From: Jannaschia marina
Lineage (GTDB): Bacteria; Pseudomonadota; Alphaproteobacteria; Rhodobacterales; Rhodobacteraceae
Reading direction: 5' to 3'
Assembly (NCBI RefSeq): GCF_013404595.1
Contig: NZ_JABVAX010000002.1
Coordinates: 1 to 64,000, forward strand
Length of the DNA stretch: 64,000 nucleotides
Of this stretch, positions 16,357 to 25,220 are shown one piece after another; position 1 is the first letter of the stretch, and every line of letters starts with the position of its first letter. The position numbers and the translations under genes were made by a program. The notes beneath the pieces are model-generated. The model worked only from the letters and a program-made list of their open reading frames with translations, searched no databases and had not been told where the DNA came from.

Positions 16357-18621
16357 TCAGCCGCACTTCGAATAGCCGCAATTCCCACAGGTCGCGCAGC
16401 CTTCGACCATGTGCAGCTCGAAGCTGCCGCAGTTGGGACAGGCCGGGCTCGGGGCGGCGGCGGCCGTCGGGTCGACCGGGTCGATCTTGAGGCCGAGGCC
16501 CTCGCCGGCGAGGAAGCCGGTGGCGATCATGTGCTTCTCGATCACGCCACCGATGGCCGCGAGGATCGAGGGCACGTATTTGCCCTGAACCCAGGCTCCG
16601 CCGCGCGGGTCGAATACGGCCTTCAACTCTTCCACCACGAAGCTCACATCGCCGCCGCGCCGGAAAACGGCCGAGATCATCCGCGTGAGCGCGACCGTCC
16701 AGGCGAAATGCTCCATGTTCTTCGAGTTCACGAAGATCTCGAAGGGCCGGCGCTGCCCGTCGAGGGAGATGTCGTTGATCGTGATATAGAGCGCGTGCTC
16801 GGACATCGGCCACTTGATCTTGTAGGTCTCGCCGGTCAGGCGCTGCGGCCGGTCGAGCGGGTCGGCGAAGGTCGGCGTGGTCGCGGGCAGGGTCTCGGGC
16901 TCCGGCGTCTCGCTCAACACGCTGCCGGTCACGTCGTTCGGGCGGTAGGTCGTGCAGCCCTTGCAGCCCTGCGCCCAGGCCTCGCGATAGACCTCCTTGA
17001 AGGCGGCGAAGTCGATGTCGGCCGGCACGTTGATCGTCTTGGAGATGGAGCTGTCGATCCAGTACTGCGCCGCCGCCTGCATGGCGACGTGATCGCCGGG
17101 CGTGAGGTCGGAGACGCGGACCATGTGCGAGGGCAGGGGCGCGTCGCCGTGCATCTCGCGCCAGAGCGCGACGGCATAGTCCTGCACGACCTCCTCCGTC
17201 CGCGTCCCGTCGGGCTGCAGCACCTTGCGGGTGTACTCGTGTGCGAAGATCGGCTCGATCCCGCTCGACACGTTCCCGGCCAGCAGGCTGATCGTGCCCG
17301 TGGGCGCGATCGAGGTCAGGAGCGCGTTGCGCAACCCGTGGTCCGCGATGAGCGCGCGCGTCTCATCCGAAAGGCGCCGAACCATCGGCGCGGCGAGGAT
17401 CGCGTCGCGATCGTAGAGCGGGAACGTCCCCTTCTCGGCGGCGAGCCGGGCGGAGGTCGCGTAGGCGGCGTTGGCGATGATTTCGAGCCAGTCGCCTGTT
17501 GCCTTCGCCGCCTCTGATCCGCCGTAGAGCAGCCCGCACATGGCGAGCGCATCGGCAAGGCCCGTCACGCCCAGCCCGATGCGGCGCTTGGCGCGTGCCT
17601 CCTCGGCCTGCTCGGGCAGGGGGAAGCGGCTGGCGTCGACGACGTTGTCCATCATGCGGATGGCCGTCGCGGTGAGATCGGCCAAGGCCTCTCCATCCAG
17701 CGCTGCTCCGGGCGTGAACGGGTCCGACACCAGCCGCGCCAGGTTTACCGAGCCCAGCAGACACGCCCCGTAGGGCGGCAGGGGCTGCTCGCCGCAGGGG
17801 TTCGTGGCGGCGATGGTCTCGGCGTAGGCGAGGTTGTTCTGCGCGTTGATGCGGTCGATGAAGATGACGCCCGGCTCGGCGTAGTCGTATGTCGCCCGCA
17901 TGATCGCGTCCCAGAGCTCGCGCGCGCGGATCGTGCGGTGGACCCGCCCGCCGAAGACAAGCGGCCATTCCGCGTCGGCGGCCACGGCCTCCATGAACGG
18001 ATCGGTGACGAGGACCGAGAGGTTGAACATCCGCAGGCGCGCCGGGTCGGACTTGGCGGCCACGAAGTCGAGCACGTCGGGATGGTCGCAGCGCAGGGTC
18101 GCCATCATCGCCCCGCGGCGGGACCCGGCGGACATGATGGTGCGGCACATCGCGTCCCAGACGTCCATGAAGCTGAGCGGGCCGGAGGCGTCGGCGGCCA
18201 CGCCCGAGACCTCTGCCCCCTTCGGCCGGATGGTCGAGAAGTCGTAGCCGATCCCGCCCCCCTGCTGCAGCGTCAGCGCGGCTTCGCGCAGGGCCCCGAA
18301 GATGCCCGACATGCTGTCCTCGATGGTGCCCATGACGAAGCAGTTGAAGAGCGTGACCGACCGGTCCGTGCCCGCGCCGGCGACGATGCGGCCCGCGGGC
18401 AGGAAGCGGAAGTCCTGCAGCGCGGCGCGGAACGCGGGCTCCCAGGCGGCAGGATCGGCCTCGGGGGCGGCAAGGGCGCGGGCGATCCGGTCCCATGTGG
18501 CGTCTATGTCGGCGTCGAGCGGCGTGCCGTCGGCGGCCTTGAGGCAGTACTTCATGTCCCAGATCTGCGCTGCGATGGGCGCGGCAAAACGGCTGGGCAG
18601 GGGCTGGCCGGTGTCGGGCAT
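16357..18621 (-). CDS. nrdJ: Adenosylcobalamin-dependent (class II) ribonucleotide reductase
   Basis: This 754-residue enzyme reduces ribonucleotides to deoxyribonucleotides using adenosylcobalamin, so it works with or without oxygen. Visible features are C94 (LFNCFVMGT) as one of the redox cysteines, the active-site signature NPCGEQ (274-279), and the barrel motif GLGVTGLADAL. The C-terminus carries a zinc-ribbon-like Cys cluster (CPNCGSFELH...CATCGNCGYSKCG, about 728-754) that shuttles electrons. The length fits the shorter class II form. It stands alone on the minus strand, divergent from the DUF1489 gene with only 76 bases between. No cobalamin riboswitch or NrdR box was seen in that gap. 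Confidence 0.92.
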   Translation of the reverse strand: MPDTGQPLPSRFAAPIAAQIWDMKYCLKAADGTPLDADIDATWDRIARALAAPEADPAAWEPAFRAALQDFRFLPAGRIVAGAGTDRSVTLFNCFVMGTIEDSMSGIFGALREAALTLQQGGGIGYDFSTIRPKGAEVSGVAADASGPLSFMDVWDAMCRTIMSAGSRRGAMMATLRCDHPDVLDFVAAKSDPARLRMFNLSVLVTDPFMEAVAADAEWPLVFGGRVHRTIRARELWDAIMRATYDYAEPGVIFIDRINAQNNLAYAETIAATNPCGEQPLPPYGACLLGSVNLARLVSDPFTPGAALDGEALADLTATAIRMMDNVVDASRFPLPEQAEEARAKRRIGLGVTGLADALAMCGLLYGGSEAAKATGDWLEIIANAAYATSARLAAEKGTFPLYDRDAILAAPMVRRLSDETRALIADHGLRNALLTSIAPTGTISLLAGNVSSGIEPIFAHEYTRKVLQPDGTRTEEVVQDYAVALWREMHGDAPLPSHMVRVSDLTPGDHVAMQAAAQYWIDSSISKTINVPADIDFAAFKEVYREAWAQGCKGCTTYRPNDVTGSVLSETPEPETLPATTPTFADPLDRPQRLTGETYKIKWPMSEHALYITINDISLDGQRRPFEIFVNSKNMEHFAWTVALTRMISAVFRRGGDVSFVVEELKAVFDPRGGAWVQGKYVPSILAAIGGVIEKHMIATGFLAGEGLGLKIDPVDPTAAAAPSPACPNCGSFELHMVEGCATCGNCGYSKCG

Positions 18622-18697
18622 CTGGTCACATCTCGCTAGGGCTGGTTGCGCGCGCGTCTCAGGCGACTAGATATACCCCATTCGCCGGGAGATTCCC

Positions 18698-19120
18698 ATG
18701 ATCAACCTCATCAAGCTCAGCGTCGGCTCCGAATCGGTCGAGAGCATGACCGCCTGGCAGGCCAGCGCCCGCGCGCAGGGGGCGGACGGCCTTCCGCGTC
18801 ATATAACCCGCATGTGGCCCAAGCGCGCGGCGGAGGTGCTTGACGGTGGCTCGATCTACTGGGTCGTGAAGGGCGTGATCCAGTGCCGGCAACCGATCCT
18901 GCGGCTCGACGAGGTCACGGGGGCCGACGGCATCCCGCGCTGCGCGATCGTGCTCAGGCCCGGTCCGATCCCGGTGGTGCCGACGCCCAAGCGCCCCTTC
19001 CAGGGCTGGCGCTACCTGCGCCCCGACGACGCTCCACGGGACACGGACCCGGCCCGCGTCTCCGAAGCGAAGCTGCCGCCGGAACTGTCGGTCGCGCTGG
19101 CGGAAATCGGCGTGTTGTGA
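18698..19120 (+). CDS. DUF1489 family protein
   Basis: This 140-residue protein is conserved in alphaproteobacteria and of unknown function. The segments HITRMWPKRAAEVLDGGSIYWVVKG and PKRPFQGWRYL are the family signature. No signal peptide or membrane span is present, so it is cytoplasmic. It is divergent from nrdJ and preceded by a GGGAGA ribosome site. Nothing nearby points to a role. Confidence 0.75.
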   Translation: MINLIKLSVGSESVESMTAWQASARAQGADGLPRHITRMWPKRAAEVLDGGSIYWVVKGVIQCRQPILRLDEVTGADGIPRCAIVLRPGPIPVVPTPKRPFQGWRYLRPDDAPRDTDPARVSEAKLPPELSVALAEIGVL

Positions 19121-19210
19121 CCCCCGCACGGGGTGGTTGATTTCGATCATGGCCTCGGGTGCGGGGCTCGTGCATGGTTGCGAAAACAGAGCAGATCCCG
19201 GAGCCGACCC

Positions 19211-19594
19211 ATGACGCCTCGCGCCGTCCTTCCCCTCATTCCGCTGGCCCTTGCGGCCTGCAACGCCGAGCCCGAGCCACGCACAGATGCGGCCCATGGC
19301 GCGAGCCTCTTCGCGCAGAATTGCGCCGCCTGCCATGGTGCCGACGGCACCGGAGGGAGCGGGCCGGATCTGACCACCATATCCGCACGCAATGGCGGCA
19401 CCTTCCCGCGCGACCGCGTGCTGGCGCAGATCGACGGGCTCGACCGTCATGCCGAAGCCGGCGCGGTGATGCCGGAATTCGGTGCCGGCGACCTTGGTCC
19501 CGCGATCATCGTCGAGGAACACGAGGGTCTCGGCACGCCGATTCCCTCCGATCTGATCGCGCTCGGGGCTTACCTTAGGTCGATCCAGCAGTAG
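19211..19594 (+). CDS. Small c-type cytochrome, predicted lipoprotein
   Basis: The 127-residue product has a lipoprotein signal (LALAAC, acylated C17) and a single haem site, CAACH (38-42), with a probable axial Met in the segment GAVMPEF about 50 residues later. The class I cytochrome c fold spans about 27-125. It should be a membrane-anchored periplasmic electron carrier. A longer open frame exists, but the ATG at 19211 has a GGAG site 8 bases upstream and starts the signal peptide. Its redox partner is not evident. Confidence 0.82.
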   Translation: MTPRAVLPLIPLALAACNAEPEPRTDAAHGASLFAQNCAACHGADGTGGSGPDLTTISARNGGTFPRDRVLAQIDGLDRHAEAGAVMPEFGAGDLGPAIIVEEHEGLGTPIPSDLIALGAYLRSIQQ

Positions 19595-19597
19595 CGC

Positions 19598-20362
19598 CTA
19601 CCGCAGCACCGCCGTCAGGTCCGGCCGCGTGCCGTTGTTCCGCCGGATGATGGCGTCGAGCGTCTGGCCCGCGCCGTCGAGCACCGGGCGGCCGTTCACC
19701 GCGATCGTGGCGGAGCCCCGCCGCGTGATCTGGCTCAACACCTTCCGCCCCGCCGGATGCGCGGCGATCTGCACGGTCGTCGGCGTGCGGAGGCTCGTGA
19801 ACCGTTCCATCGCGGTGATCCGCCCGGCCTGATTGACCGCGATGGCGATGTCGAGCATGGCGATCTCGGTCTCGAACTGCGGTTGGACGTAGAAGACCAT
19901 CTCCCGGTCGTTCCCGGCGCGCGGTCCGATCTGGTAGCAGATGAAGTACTTGGGCCCGTAGCTGCCCGCCCGCTGCGTGACGAACCAGGAATAGGTGCCG
20001 CGCGCACCCGGTCGCCGTCCCTCGAAGCGGTCCAGCGCCTCCGCCAGCCTCCGATCCGTCCACGACAGGAGCAGGTCGGCATCGTACTCGTGGATGCGCA
20101 GCGTCGTGCGCGCCTCGTAGCGTTTGGACCGGGTCCGGCTTTCGAGCGTGCAGCTGCCGAGGGCCAGACCTTCGTCGGCGAGACCCAGAACCACGCGATC
20201 GGGGTTGCCGATGGGGCCGAGGGCATGGACGGTTCCCGCGAGGTTCGCGTCGCCCTTGTCGAGGAAGGCATAGCGTAGCTCGTTCTGTGGCGTGACGTAG
20301 CCGAGCGCTCCTTGGCAGGCAGTCAGAGCCAGGCAGGCGATCGGTAGCAGGAAACGGAACAT
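19598..20362 (-). CDS. Predicted lipoprotein of unknown function
   Basis: This is a 254-residue minus-strand protein with a lipoprotein signal, MFRFLLPIACLALTAC (acylated C16). The mature part is beta-rich, with motifs such as YSWFVTQRAGSYGPKYFICYQIGP and a final segment GSATIAVNGRPVLDG. I do not recognise a family. The open frame extends far upstream only as antisense of the oxidoreductase gene; the ATG at 20362 has GAGGAGAG 6-7 bases before it. It converges with the cytochrome gene with a 3-base gap. Confidence 0.7.
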   Translation of the reverse strand: MFRFLLPIACLALTACQGALGYVTPQNELRYAFLDKGDANLAGTVHALGPIGNPDRVVLGLADEGLALGSCTLESRTRSKRYEARTTLRIHEYDADLLLSWTDRRLAEALDRFEGRRPGARGTYSWFVTQRAGSYGPKYFICYQIGPRAGNDREMVFYVQPQFETEIAMLDIAIAVNQAGRITAMERFTSLRTPTTVQIAAHPAGRKVLSQITRRGSATIAVNGRPVLDGAGQTLDAIIRRNNGTRPDLTAVLR

Positions 20363-20545
20363 GGCAACTCTCCTCGATAACGGTGCGAGGAGGATCGGCA
20401 TTCCGCTCAATTCGGCCAAGTCAGGGAAACCCGACCCCGGCCACGGACGGCAAGGGGTCGCAAATCGCCCCCGTCCTGTCGGGCCCGCCCACGCCCCTCG
20501 CGCCGGTTTCGCCAATGTGGGGCCGATCAATTCGGGGGACGGGCC

Positions 20546-23044
20546 ATGCAAACCCACGTCAAAGCTCTCATCGTCGGCGGCGGGGCCGTCGGAACCGGCA
20601 TCGCCTATGCGCTGTCGAAGGCGGGGTGGTCGGACATCGTCCTCCTGGAGCGTGACGAGCTGACGGCCGGGTCGACCTGGCATGCCGCGGGCCTGCTGCC
20701 GCTCTTCAACATGGGCTACGCCACCAGCCACATCCACGACCACTCGGTCAAGATGTACAAGGAGCTGGAGGCCGAGACGGGCCTGAACCCGGGCTTCAGT
20801 GTCGTCGGCAACCTGCGCATGGCCCAGACGCAGGACCGGATGGACGAATACGAGCTCTACGCGGCCACGGCCGAGACCGTCGGCATCCCCTACGAATGGA
20901 TGACGCCCGCCCAGATCAAGGAGCGCTGGCCGCTGGTGCGCACCGAGGATCTCAAGGGCGCGATCTTCCACCCGACCGATGGCTACATCAATCCGGCGGA
21001 CGTCACGATGGCCATGGCCAAGGGCGCGCGCGACCGGGGCGTCAAGGTCGAGCGGCGCTGGCAGGTGGACGCCTACGACTGGGCCGGTGACCACTGGGAC
21101 GTCACGATCACGAAGATGGAGGAGAAGGGCGGCAACCTCGTCCCGACGGACGAGCGCATGGTCGTGCACGCCGAACACGTCGTCACCGCCACCGGCAACC
21201 ACGCGCAGCGGACGGCGCGCCTTCTCGGCGTGAAGATCCCGGCGATCCCGGTGGAGCATCAGTACATCGTGACTGAACCTGACCCCGCGCTGGTCGAGTA
21301 CCGCAAGACGAACCCGCAGCACCCCGTCCTGCGCGACGCGGACGCCAAGTGGTACGTGCGCGAGGAGCGGGGCGGCTGGATTCTCGGCCCTTACGAGAAG
21401 AACGCGCCCGCGCGCTTCCTCTACGACGTGCCCGACAGCTTCCGCGCCGACCTCTTCCCCCTCGACCTGGAGCGGATCGAGGCGGAATACATGTCCTTCA
21501 TCCACCGCATCCCCTCGTCCGAGACGGCCGGCCTGAAGGACGACTACAACGGTCCTATCTGCTACACGCCCGACGGCAATCCGCTGGTCGGCCCGGTGCC
21601 GGGCCTGCGCAACATGTGGCTGGCCGAGGGGTTCAGCTTCGGGATCACGGCGGCCGGCGGAACCGGTCACTACCTCGCGCAGATGATGGTCGAGGGGGAG
21701 GCCGAGATCGACATGGCGTCGCTCGACCCGCGGCGGTTCGGCAGTTGGATGACGACGGAATACGCCGCCCGCAAGAACGAGGAGTGCTACGACCACGTCT
21801 ACATCCTGCACCACCCCGACGAGGAGCGGCCCGCCTGCCGCCCGCTCAAGACGGCCCCCGCCTATGACCGGCAGAAGGCGCGGGGCGCGCAGTTCGGTTG
21901 CGTCAACGGGTGGGAGCGGCCGAACTACTACGGCCCTGTCGATGCGCCGGACAGTTTCGATCACGACAGCCGGTCGTTCCGGCGCGGTGATTGGTGGCAG
22001 TATGCCGTAGAGGAGGCAAAGGCGATCCGCGAGACGGCCGGCCTCATCGACGCGACGGCCTTCACCAAGCACAAGCTGCGCGGCCCGGGCGCGGCGGCTT
22101 TCCTCGACTGGTTCACGACGAACAAGCTGCCCAAGGTCGGGCGCATCAACCTGACCTACGCGCTGACCGACGCGGGCACGACGCGCACCGAATATACCAT
22201 CGTGCGGCTGGCCGAGGATACGTTCTACCTCGTGTCGGCGGGGGCGTGGCAGAGCTACGACAGCGACTATCTCGCGCAGGCGATCAACGACAATGTCGAC
22301 CGGTTCGGGCCGATGTGGCTCGACGATTGCACGGGGATGCACGGCGTCTTCGCGCTGGCCGGGCCGAATTCCCGTGCCGTCCTACAGGCGATCGTGCGCG
22401 ACGCCGAGCCGGAGACGGTGCTGTCGAACAAGCGGTTCCCCTGGCTCTCGGCGCGGCGGCTCGAATTGCTGATGTGCCCGACGAACGCGATCCGCGTGGC
22501 CTACACGGGGGAGCTGGGGTGGGAGCTGCATCACCCGATGGAGATGCAGAATTACCTCTTCGACCGGCTGATGGAGGCGGGCGCGGGCCACGGGCTGAAG
22601 CTTGTCGGCGCGCGGGCGCAAAACTGGCTGCGACAGGAAAAGTCCTACCGCGCTTTCGGCACCGAATTGGGCCGCGACGCCACGCCGCTCGAAGCCGGGC
22701 TGGATCGTTTCGTGGACCTGTCGAAGGATTTTCGCGGCAAGGCCGCGATGGAGGCAATGGGCATCCGCTCGAAGTGCGTCACGCTCCTGATCGACGGGCC
22801 GTCGGATGCCGACCCCTGGGGGCGCGAGGCGCTCTATGCCGGTGACGAGAAGGTGGGGCGGCTGACGTCGGGCGGCTATTCGGTGGCCTTTGGAAAGTCG
22901 ATCGGCATGGGCTACGTCCGACCCGACCTGGCGACGCCCGGCACCAAGCTCAAGGTGCGGATGCAGCGGCGGCTCTGGGACGCGGAAGTGACCGAGGACA
23001 GCCCCTATGACCCGACGAATGCCCGGATACGCCAGGACGGCTAG
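20546..23044 (+). CDS. FAD-dependent oxidoreductase with GcvT domain (dimethylglycine/sarcosine dehydrogenase type)
   Basis: This 832-residue, two-domain enzyme has an FAD-binding DAO domain at about 6-370, opened by GGGAVGTG (11-18) and GSTWHAAGLLPL. In that segment H46 matches the His that carries covalent FAD in dimethylglycine and sarcosine dehydrogenases. A linker and a GcvT/aminomethyltransferase domain follow (about 440-825, including YTGELGWELHHP), which passes the one-carbon unit to tetrahydrofolate. The likely substrate is an N-methylated glycine or betaine breakdown product. Roseobacters carry many paralogues with different substrates, so this one is unassigned. It is alone in its operon except for the small overlapping gene downstream. 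Confidence 0.85.
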   Translation: MQTHVKALIVGGGAVGTGIAYALSKAGWSDIVLLERDELTAGSTWHAAGLLPLFNMGYATSHIHDHSVKMYKELEAETGLNPGFSVVGNLRMAQTQDRMDEYELYAATAETVGIPYEWMTPAQIKERWPLVRTEDLKGAIFHPTDGYINPADVTMAMAKGARDRGVKVERRWQVDAYDWAGDHWDVTITKMEEKGGNLVPTDERMVVHAEHVVTATGNHAQRTARLLGVKIPAIPVEHQYIVTEPDPALVEYRKTNPQHPVLRDADAKWYVREERGGWILGPYEKNAPARFLYDVPDSFRADLFPLDLERIEAEYMSFIHRIPSSETAGLKDDYNGPICYTPDGNPLVGPVPGLRNMWLAEGFSFGITAAGGTGHYLAQMMVEGEAEIDMASLDPRRFGSWMTTEYAARKNEECYDHVYILHHPDEERPACRPLKTAPAYDRQKARGAQFGCVNGWERPNYYGPVDAPDSFDHDSRSFRRGDWWQYAVEEAKAIRETAGLIDATAFTKHKLRGPGAAAFLDWFTTNKLPKVGRINLTYALTDAGTTRTEYTIVRLAEDTFYLVSAGAWQSYDSDYLAQAINDNVDRFGPMWLDDCTGMHGVFALAGPNSRAVLQAIVRDAEPETVLSNKRFPWLSARRLELLMCPTNAIRVAYTGELGWELHHPMEMQNYLFDRLMEAGAGHGLKLVGARAQNWLRQEKSYRAFGTELGRDATPLEAGLDRFVDLSKDFRGKAAMEAMGIRSKCVTLLIDGPSDADPWGREALYAGDEKVGRLTSGGYSVAFGKSIGMGYVRPDLATPGTKLKVRMQRRLWDAEVTEDSPYDPTNARIRQDG

Positions 23045-23573
23045 GACGATCTTTCTCGTCCTCCTGGCCTTCGGCGCGGGGATGCTCTGGCAGCGGGCGG
23101 TCACGCCGGTGGGACAGGGCGTGCACCTGAGCGGCGATGGCGCCGCGCAGGTCGCGGAGGCCTATTTCGTCTGGCCCGCGCCGACCCATACCCGCGAGGC
23201 GGAGTATGCGCCCACGCAGGTCGTCCTCCTGCGCCGCTGGCAAAATCTCGAGGGGTTGGAGTGGCTCGCCCGGCTCTGCGGCCGTGCCTGCGCGGGGCAG
23301 ACCGGCGTCGTGACGATCCGCCGCCCCGCGCCCAACGGCGAGACGCGCGTGATCCTCGTCAACCTCGGGGCCCATGGCGCGGGCGCGATGCTGGACGCCG
23401 GCGAGCCGATCCCCGAGCACATCCTGAGCTGTATCGTGCAGGGGATCGAGATCGCGCGCACGGACGGTCAATGGAAGATCACGAAATGCGATGTCCCGGA
23501 GAGCAGCCGGATCACGCGACCCCGGCTCTGGTCGCCGCAACCGCCAGCCCCGGGGTTCCTGCGCGGACTATAG
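23007..23573 (+). CDS. Membrane-anchored hypothetical protein
   Basis: The 188-residue product has one N-terminal span (TIFLVLLAFGAGMLWQ) and a soluble, probably periplasmic remainder with two nearby Cys (LCGRACAG) and a third and fourth near the C-terminus (SCIVQG, KCDVP), so disulfides are possible. The start lies inside the end of the oxidoreductase gene; MPGYART at 23019 is an alternative. No family recognised. Codon use matches its neighbours, which supports it being real despite the overlap. Confidence 0.6.
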   Translation: MTRRMPGYARTARTIFLVLLAFGAGMLWQRAVTPVGQGVHLSGDGAAQVAEAYFVWPAPTHTREAEYAPTQVVLLRRWQNLEGLEWLARLCGRACAGQTGVVTIRRPAPNGETRVILVNLGAHGAGAMLDAGEPIPEHILSCIVQGIEIARTDGQWKITKCDVPESSRITRPRLWSPQPPAPGFLRGL

Positions 23574-24536
23574 GCGCGGCGCGGGGCCGAGGGGGATCGG
23601 CCCGAGGCGCATCTGCCCGGCCTCGATCACGAGGTCCGTCGCGATCGTGCCGTCCGCGTCCGCCATCCCTGCGAGCCCCGCCGACAGGAGCGGAAGGCGC
23701 TCCGTCGGGATGAGCCCCGCCCCGGCCACCGCGCGCAGGACAGTCTCCCATCCTTTCGCCCGCAGGGTCAGGGTGCCGCTCGGCACGCCCGCGGCATCCA
23801 CCGTCAGGTCTCCGGTCAGATCCGCGCTCACATCGCCCCAGATCACCTCCGCGCGCCGCAGGTCCAGTGCCTGCATCCGTGGCGCGCGCCCCGCTCCGAT
23901 CGCCTCCGACAACGTCGCCGTCGCTTCCACCGCGACACTGTCCAGTCGCTCCGACATCTCCGCCGCCGGATCGAGTGCGGCCCGCACCGCCGGCGAGAGC
24001 ACGACGTCCGTGAGAGTCAGCGCCACGTCATGGGCCTCTTCCGATCCGGCCTGGCGCGTGGCGAATTGGCCCGCCGCCACTTCGACCCAGAGGTCGGCCA
24101 GTGCCACGCGAAGGCTCTCCGTCGTCACCGCCGTCCGGTCGAGCACCGGTGCGGTCGACGGCGTCACCACGACGGAGGCCCGCAGATCGCCATTCGTGAT
24201 GTCGACCGCCTCGCCCGGTACCTCGACCGTCATTTCAGGCGGAGCGACGGCGATGACGTGGTTCGGCCGGTAGGCCAGCGCGAAGACCTGCAGAAAGGGG
24301 GCCGACCAGCGGATCGCGCCGTCCGGCGTGGTCACCGAGGGCGCGGCGAGCGTCGTGTCGAAGCGGCTCGGGTAGCCGACGACCGAGAGGTCTTCGTAGG
24401 CGATGTCCCATCCCTGCAGGCGCGCCGCGTCGAGGCCTGTGCGGATGCCCTGCTCGGCCGCGCGCGAGCCGAGAAACCACCAGCCGCTCCACAGAAGGCC
24501 CAAAGCGACCGCGAGGATCGTCAGCCATTTCACCAT
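23568..24536 (-). CDS. DUF2125 family protein
   Basis: This 322-residue protein has an N-terminal signal or anchor (LTILAVALGLLWSGWWFLG) and a beta-rich periplasmic body. The segment GWDIAYEDLSVVGYPSRFDTTLAAP is the DUF2125 hallmark; such proteins resemble the beta-taco proteins of the AsmA/DUF945 type, with repeated strands. The function is unknown, though an envelope or lipid-related role is often guessed. It converges with the preceding gene with a 6-base overlap and is divergent from the ChaC-like gene. Confidence 0.75.
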   Translation of the reverse strand: MVKWLTILAVALGLLWSGWWFLGSRAAEQGIRTGLDAARLQGWDIAYEDLSVVGYPSRFDTTLAAPSVTTPDGAIRWSAPFLQVFALAYRPNHVIAVAPPEMTVEVPGEAVDITNGDLRASVVVTPSTAPVLDRTAVTTESLRVALADLWVEVAAGQFATRQAGSEEAHDVALTLTDVVLSPAVRAALDPAAEMSERLDSVAVEATATLSEAIGAGRAPRMQALDLRRAEVIWGDVSADLTGDLTVDAAGVPSGTLTLRAKGWETVLRAVAGAGLIPTERLPLLSAGLAGMADADGTIATDLVIEAGQMRLGPIPLGPAPRL

Positions 24537-24601
24537 GTCGTCCCTTTCCCATCGGTTCCGCCCCGTCTATCCGGGGGAGGCGGTGTGGAAAAGGAGCGGT
24601 C

Positions 24602-25144
24602 ATGGGTGAGGCGGGGGAACTCTGGGTTTTCGGCTATGGCTCGCTCATCTGGAACCCCGGGATCGCCGTGGCCGAGACCCGGCGCGCGTCGCTGGCCGAC
24701 TTCCGGCGCAGCTTCTGCATGTGGTCGATCCACCACCGCGGATCCGAGGACGACCCGGGCCTCGTCCTCGCGCTGGAACCACATTCGGGCGCGTCCTGCA
24801 CCGGGCTTGCCATCCGGGCCGCGGAACCCGAGGCCGCACTCGAGGAGTTGCGCGCGCGGGAGTTGATCTCCTCCGCCTACTACGAGCAGCAGGTGACGCT
24901 CCTGAGCGAGGACGGTGCCCCGATCACCGCGCTCGCCTACGTCATCAACACCGACCATGTGCAATATTGCCCGCATCTCACGCTGGAAGAACAGGCACAG
25001 ATCATGGCCCGCGCCCAGGGCGGGCGTGGACCCAACCACGAATACCTCACGCGATCGGCCGCGGGCCTCGTGGAGCTCGGCATCCCGGATGAGGACATGG
25101 CCTGGCTGGTCACGCGCGTGCAACAGATCATGGAGGCCCCCTGA
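24602..25144 (+). CDS. Glutathione-specific gamma-glutamylcyclotransferase (ChaC type)
   Basis: This 180-residue cytoplasmic enzyme has the glycine-rich YGSLIWNPG loop (12-20) that binds the gamma-glutamyl group and the catalytic Glu at E87 (LRARELISSAYYE). ChaC enzymes cleave glutathione to 5-oxoproline and Cys-Gly. The ending (PNHEYLTRSAAGLVELGIPD) is family-typical. Its neighbours give no pathway context. Confidence 0.85.
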   Translation: MGEAGELWVFGYGSLIWNPGIAVAETRRASLADFRRSFCMWSIHHRGSEDDPGLVLALEPHSGASCTGLAIRAAEPEAALEELRARELISSAYYEQQVTLLSEDGAPITALAYVINTDHVQYCPHLTLEEQAQIMARAQGGRGPNHEYLTRSAAGLVELGIPDEDMAWLVTRVQQIMEAP

Positions 25145-25220
25145 CGCGCGCTTGTGAGTGAATCGCGCCGCCGCTAGGGTTTCGCCAATCACAAAGGCCC
25201 CGAAACGGCCGCGAGGGCAG

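Noticed and set aside
18622..18697. Cobalamin riboswitch upstream of nrdJ
   Set aside because: The divergent gap is only 76 bases, too short for the riboswitch, and shows no B12-box.
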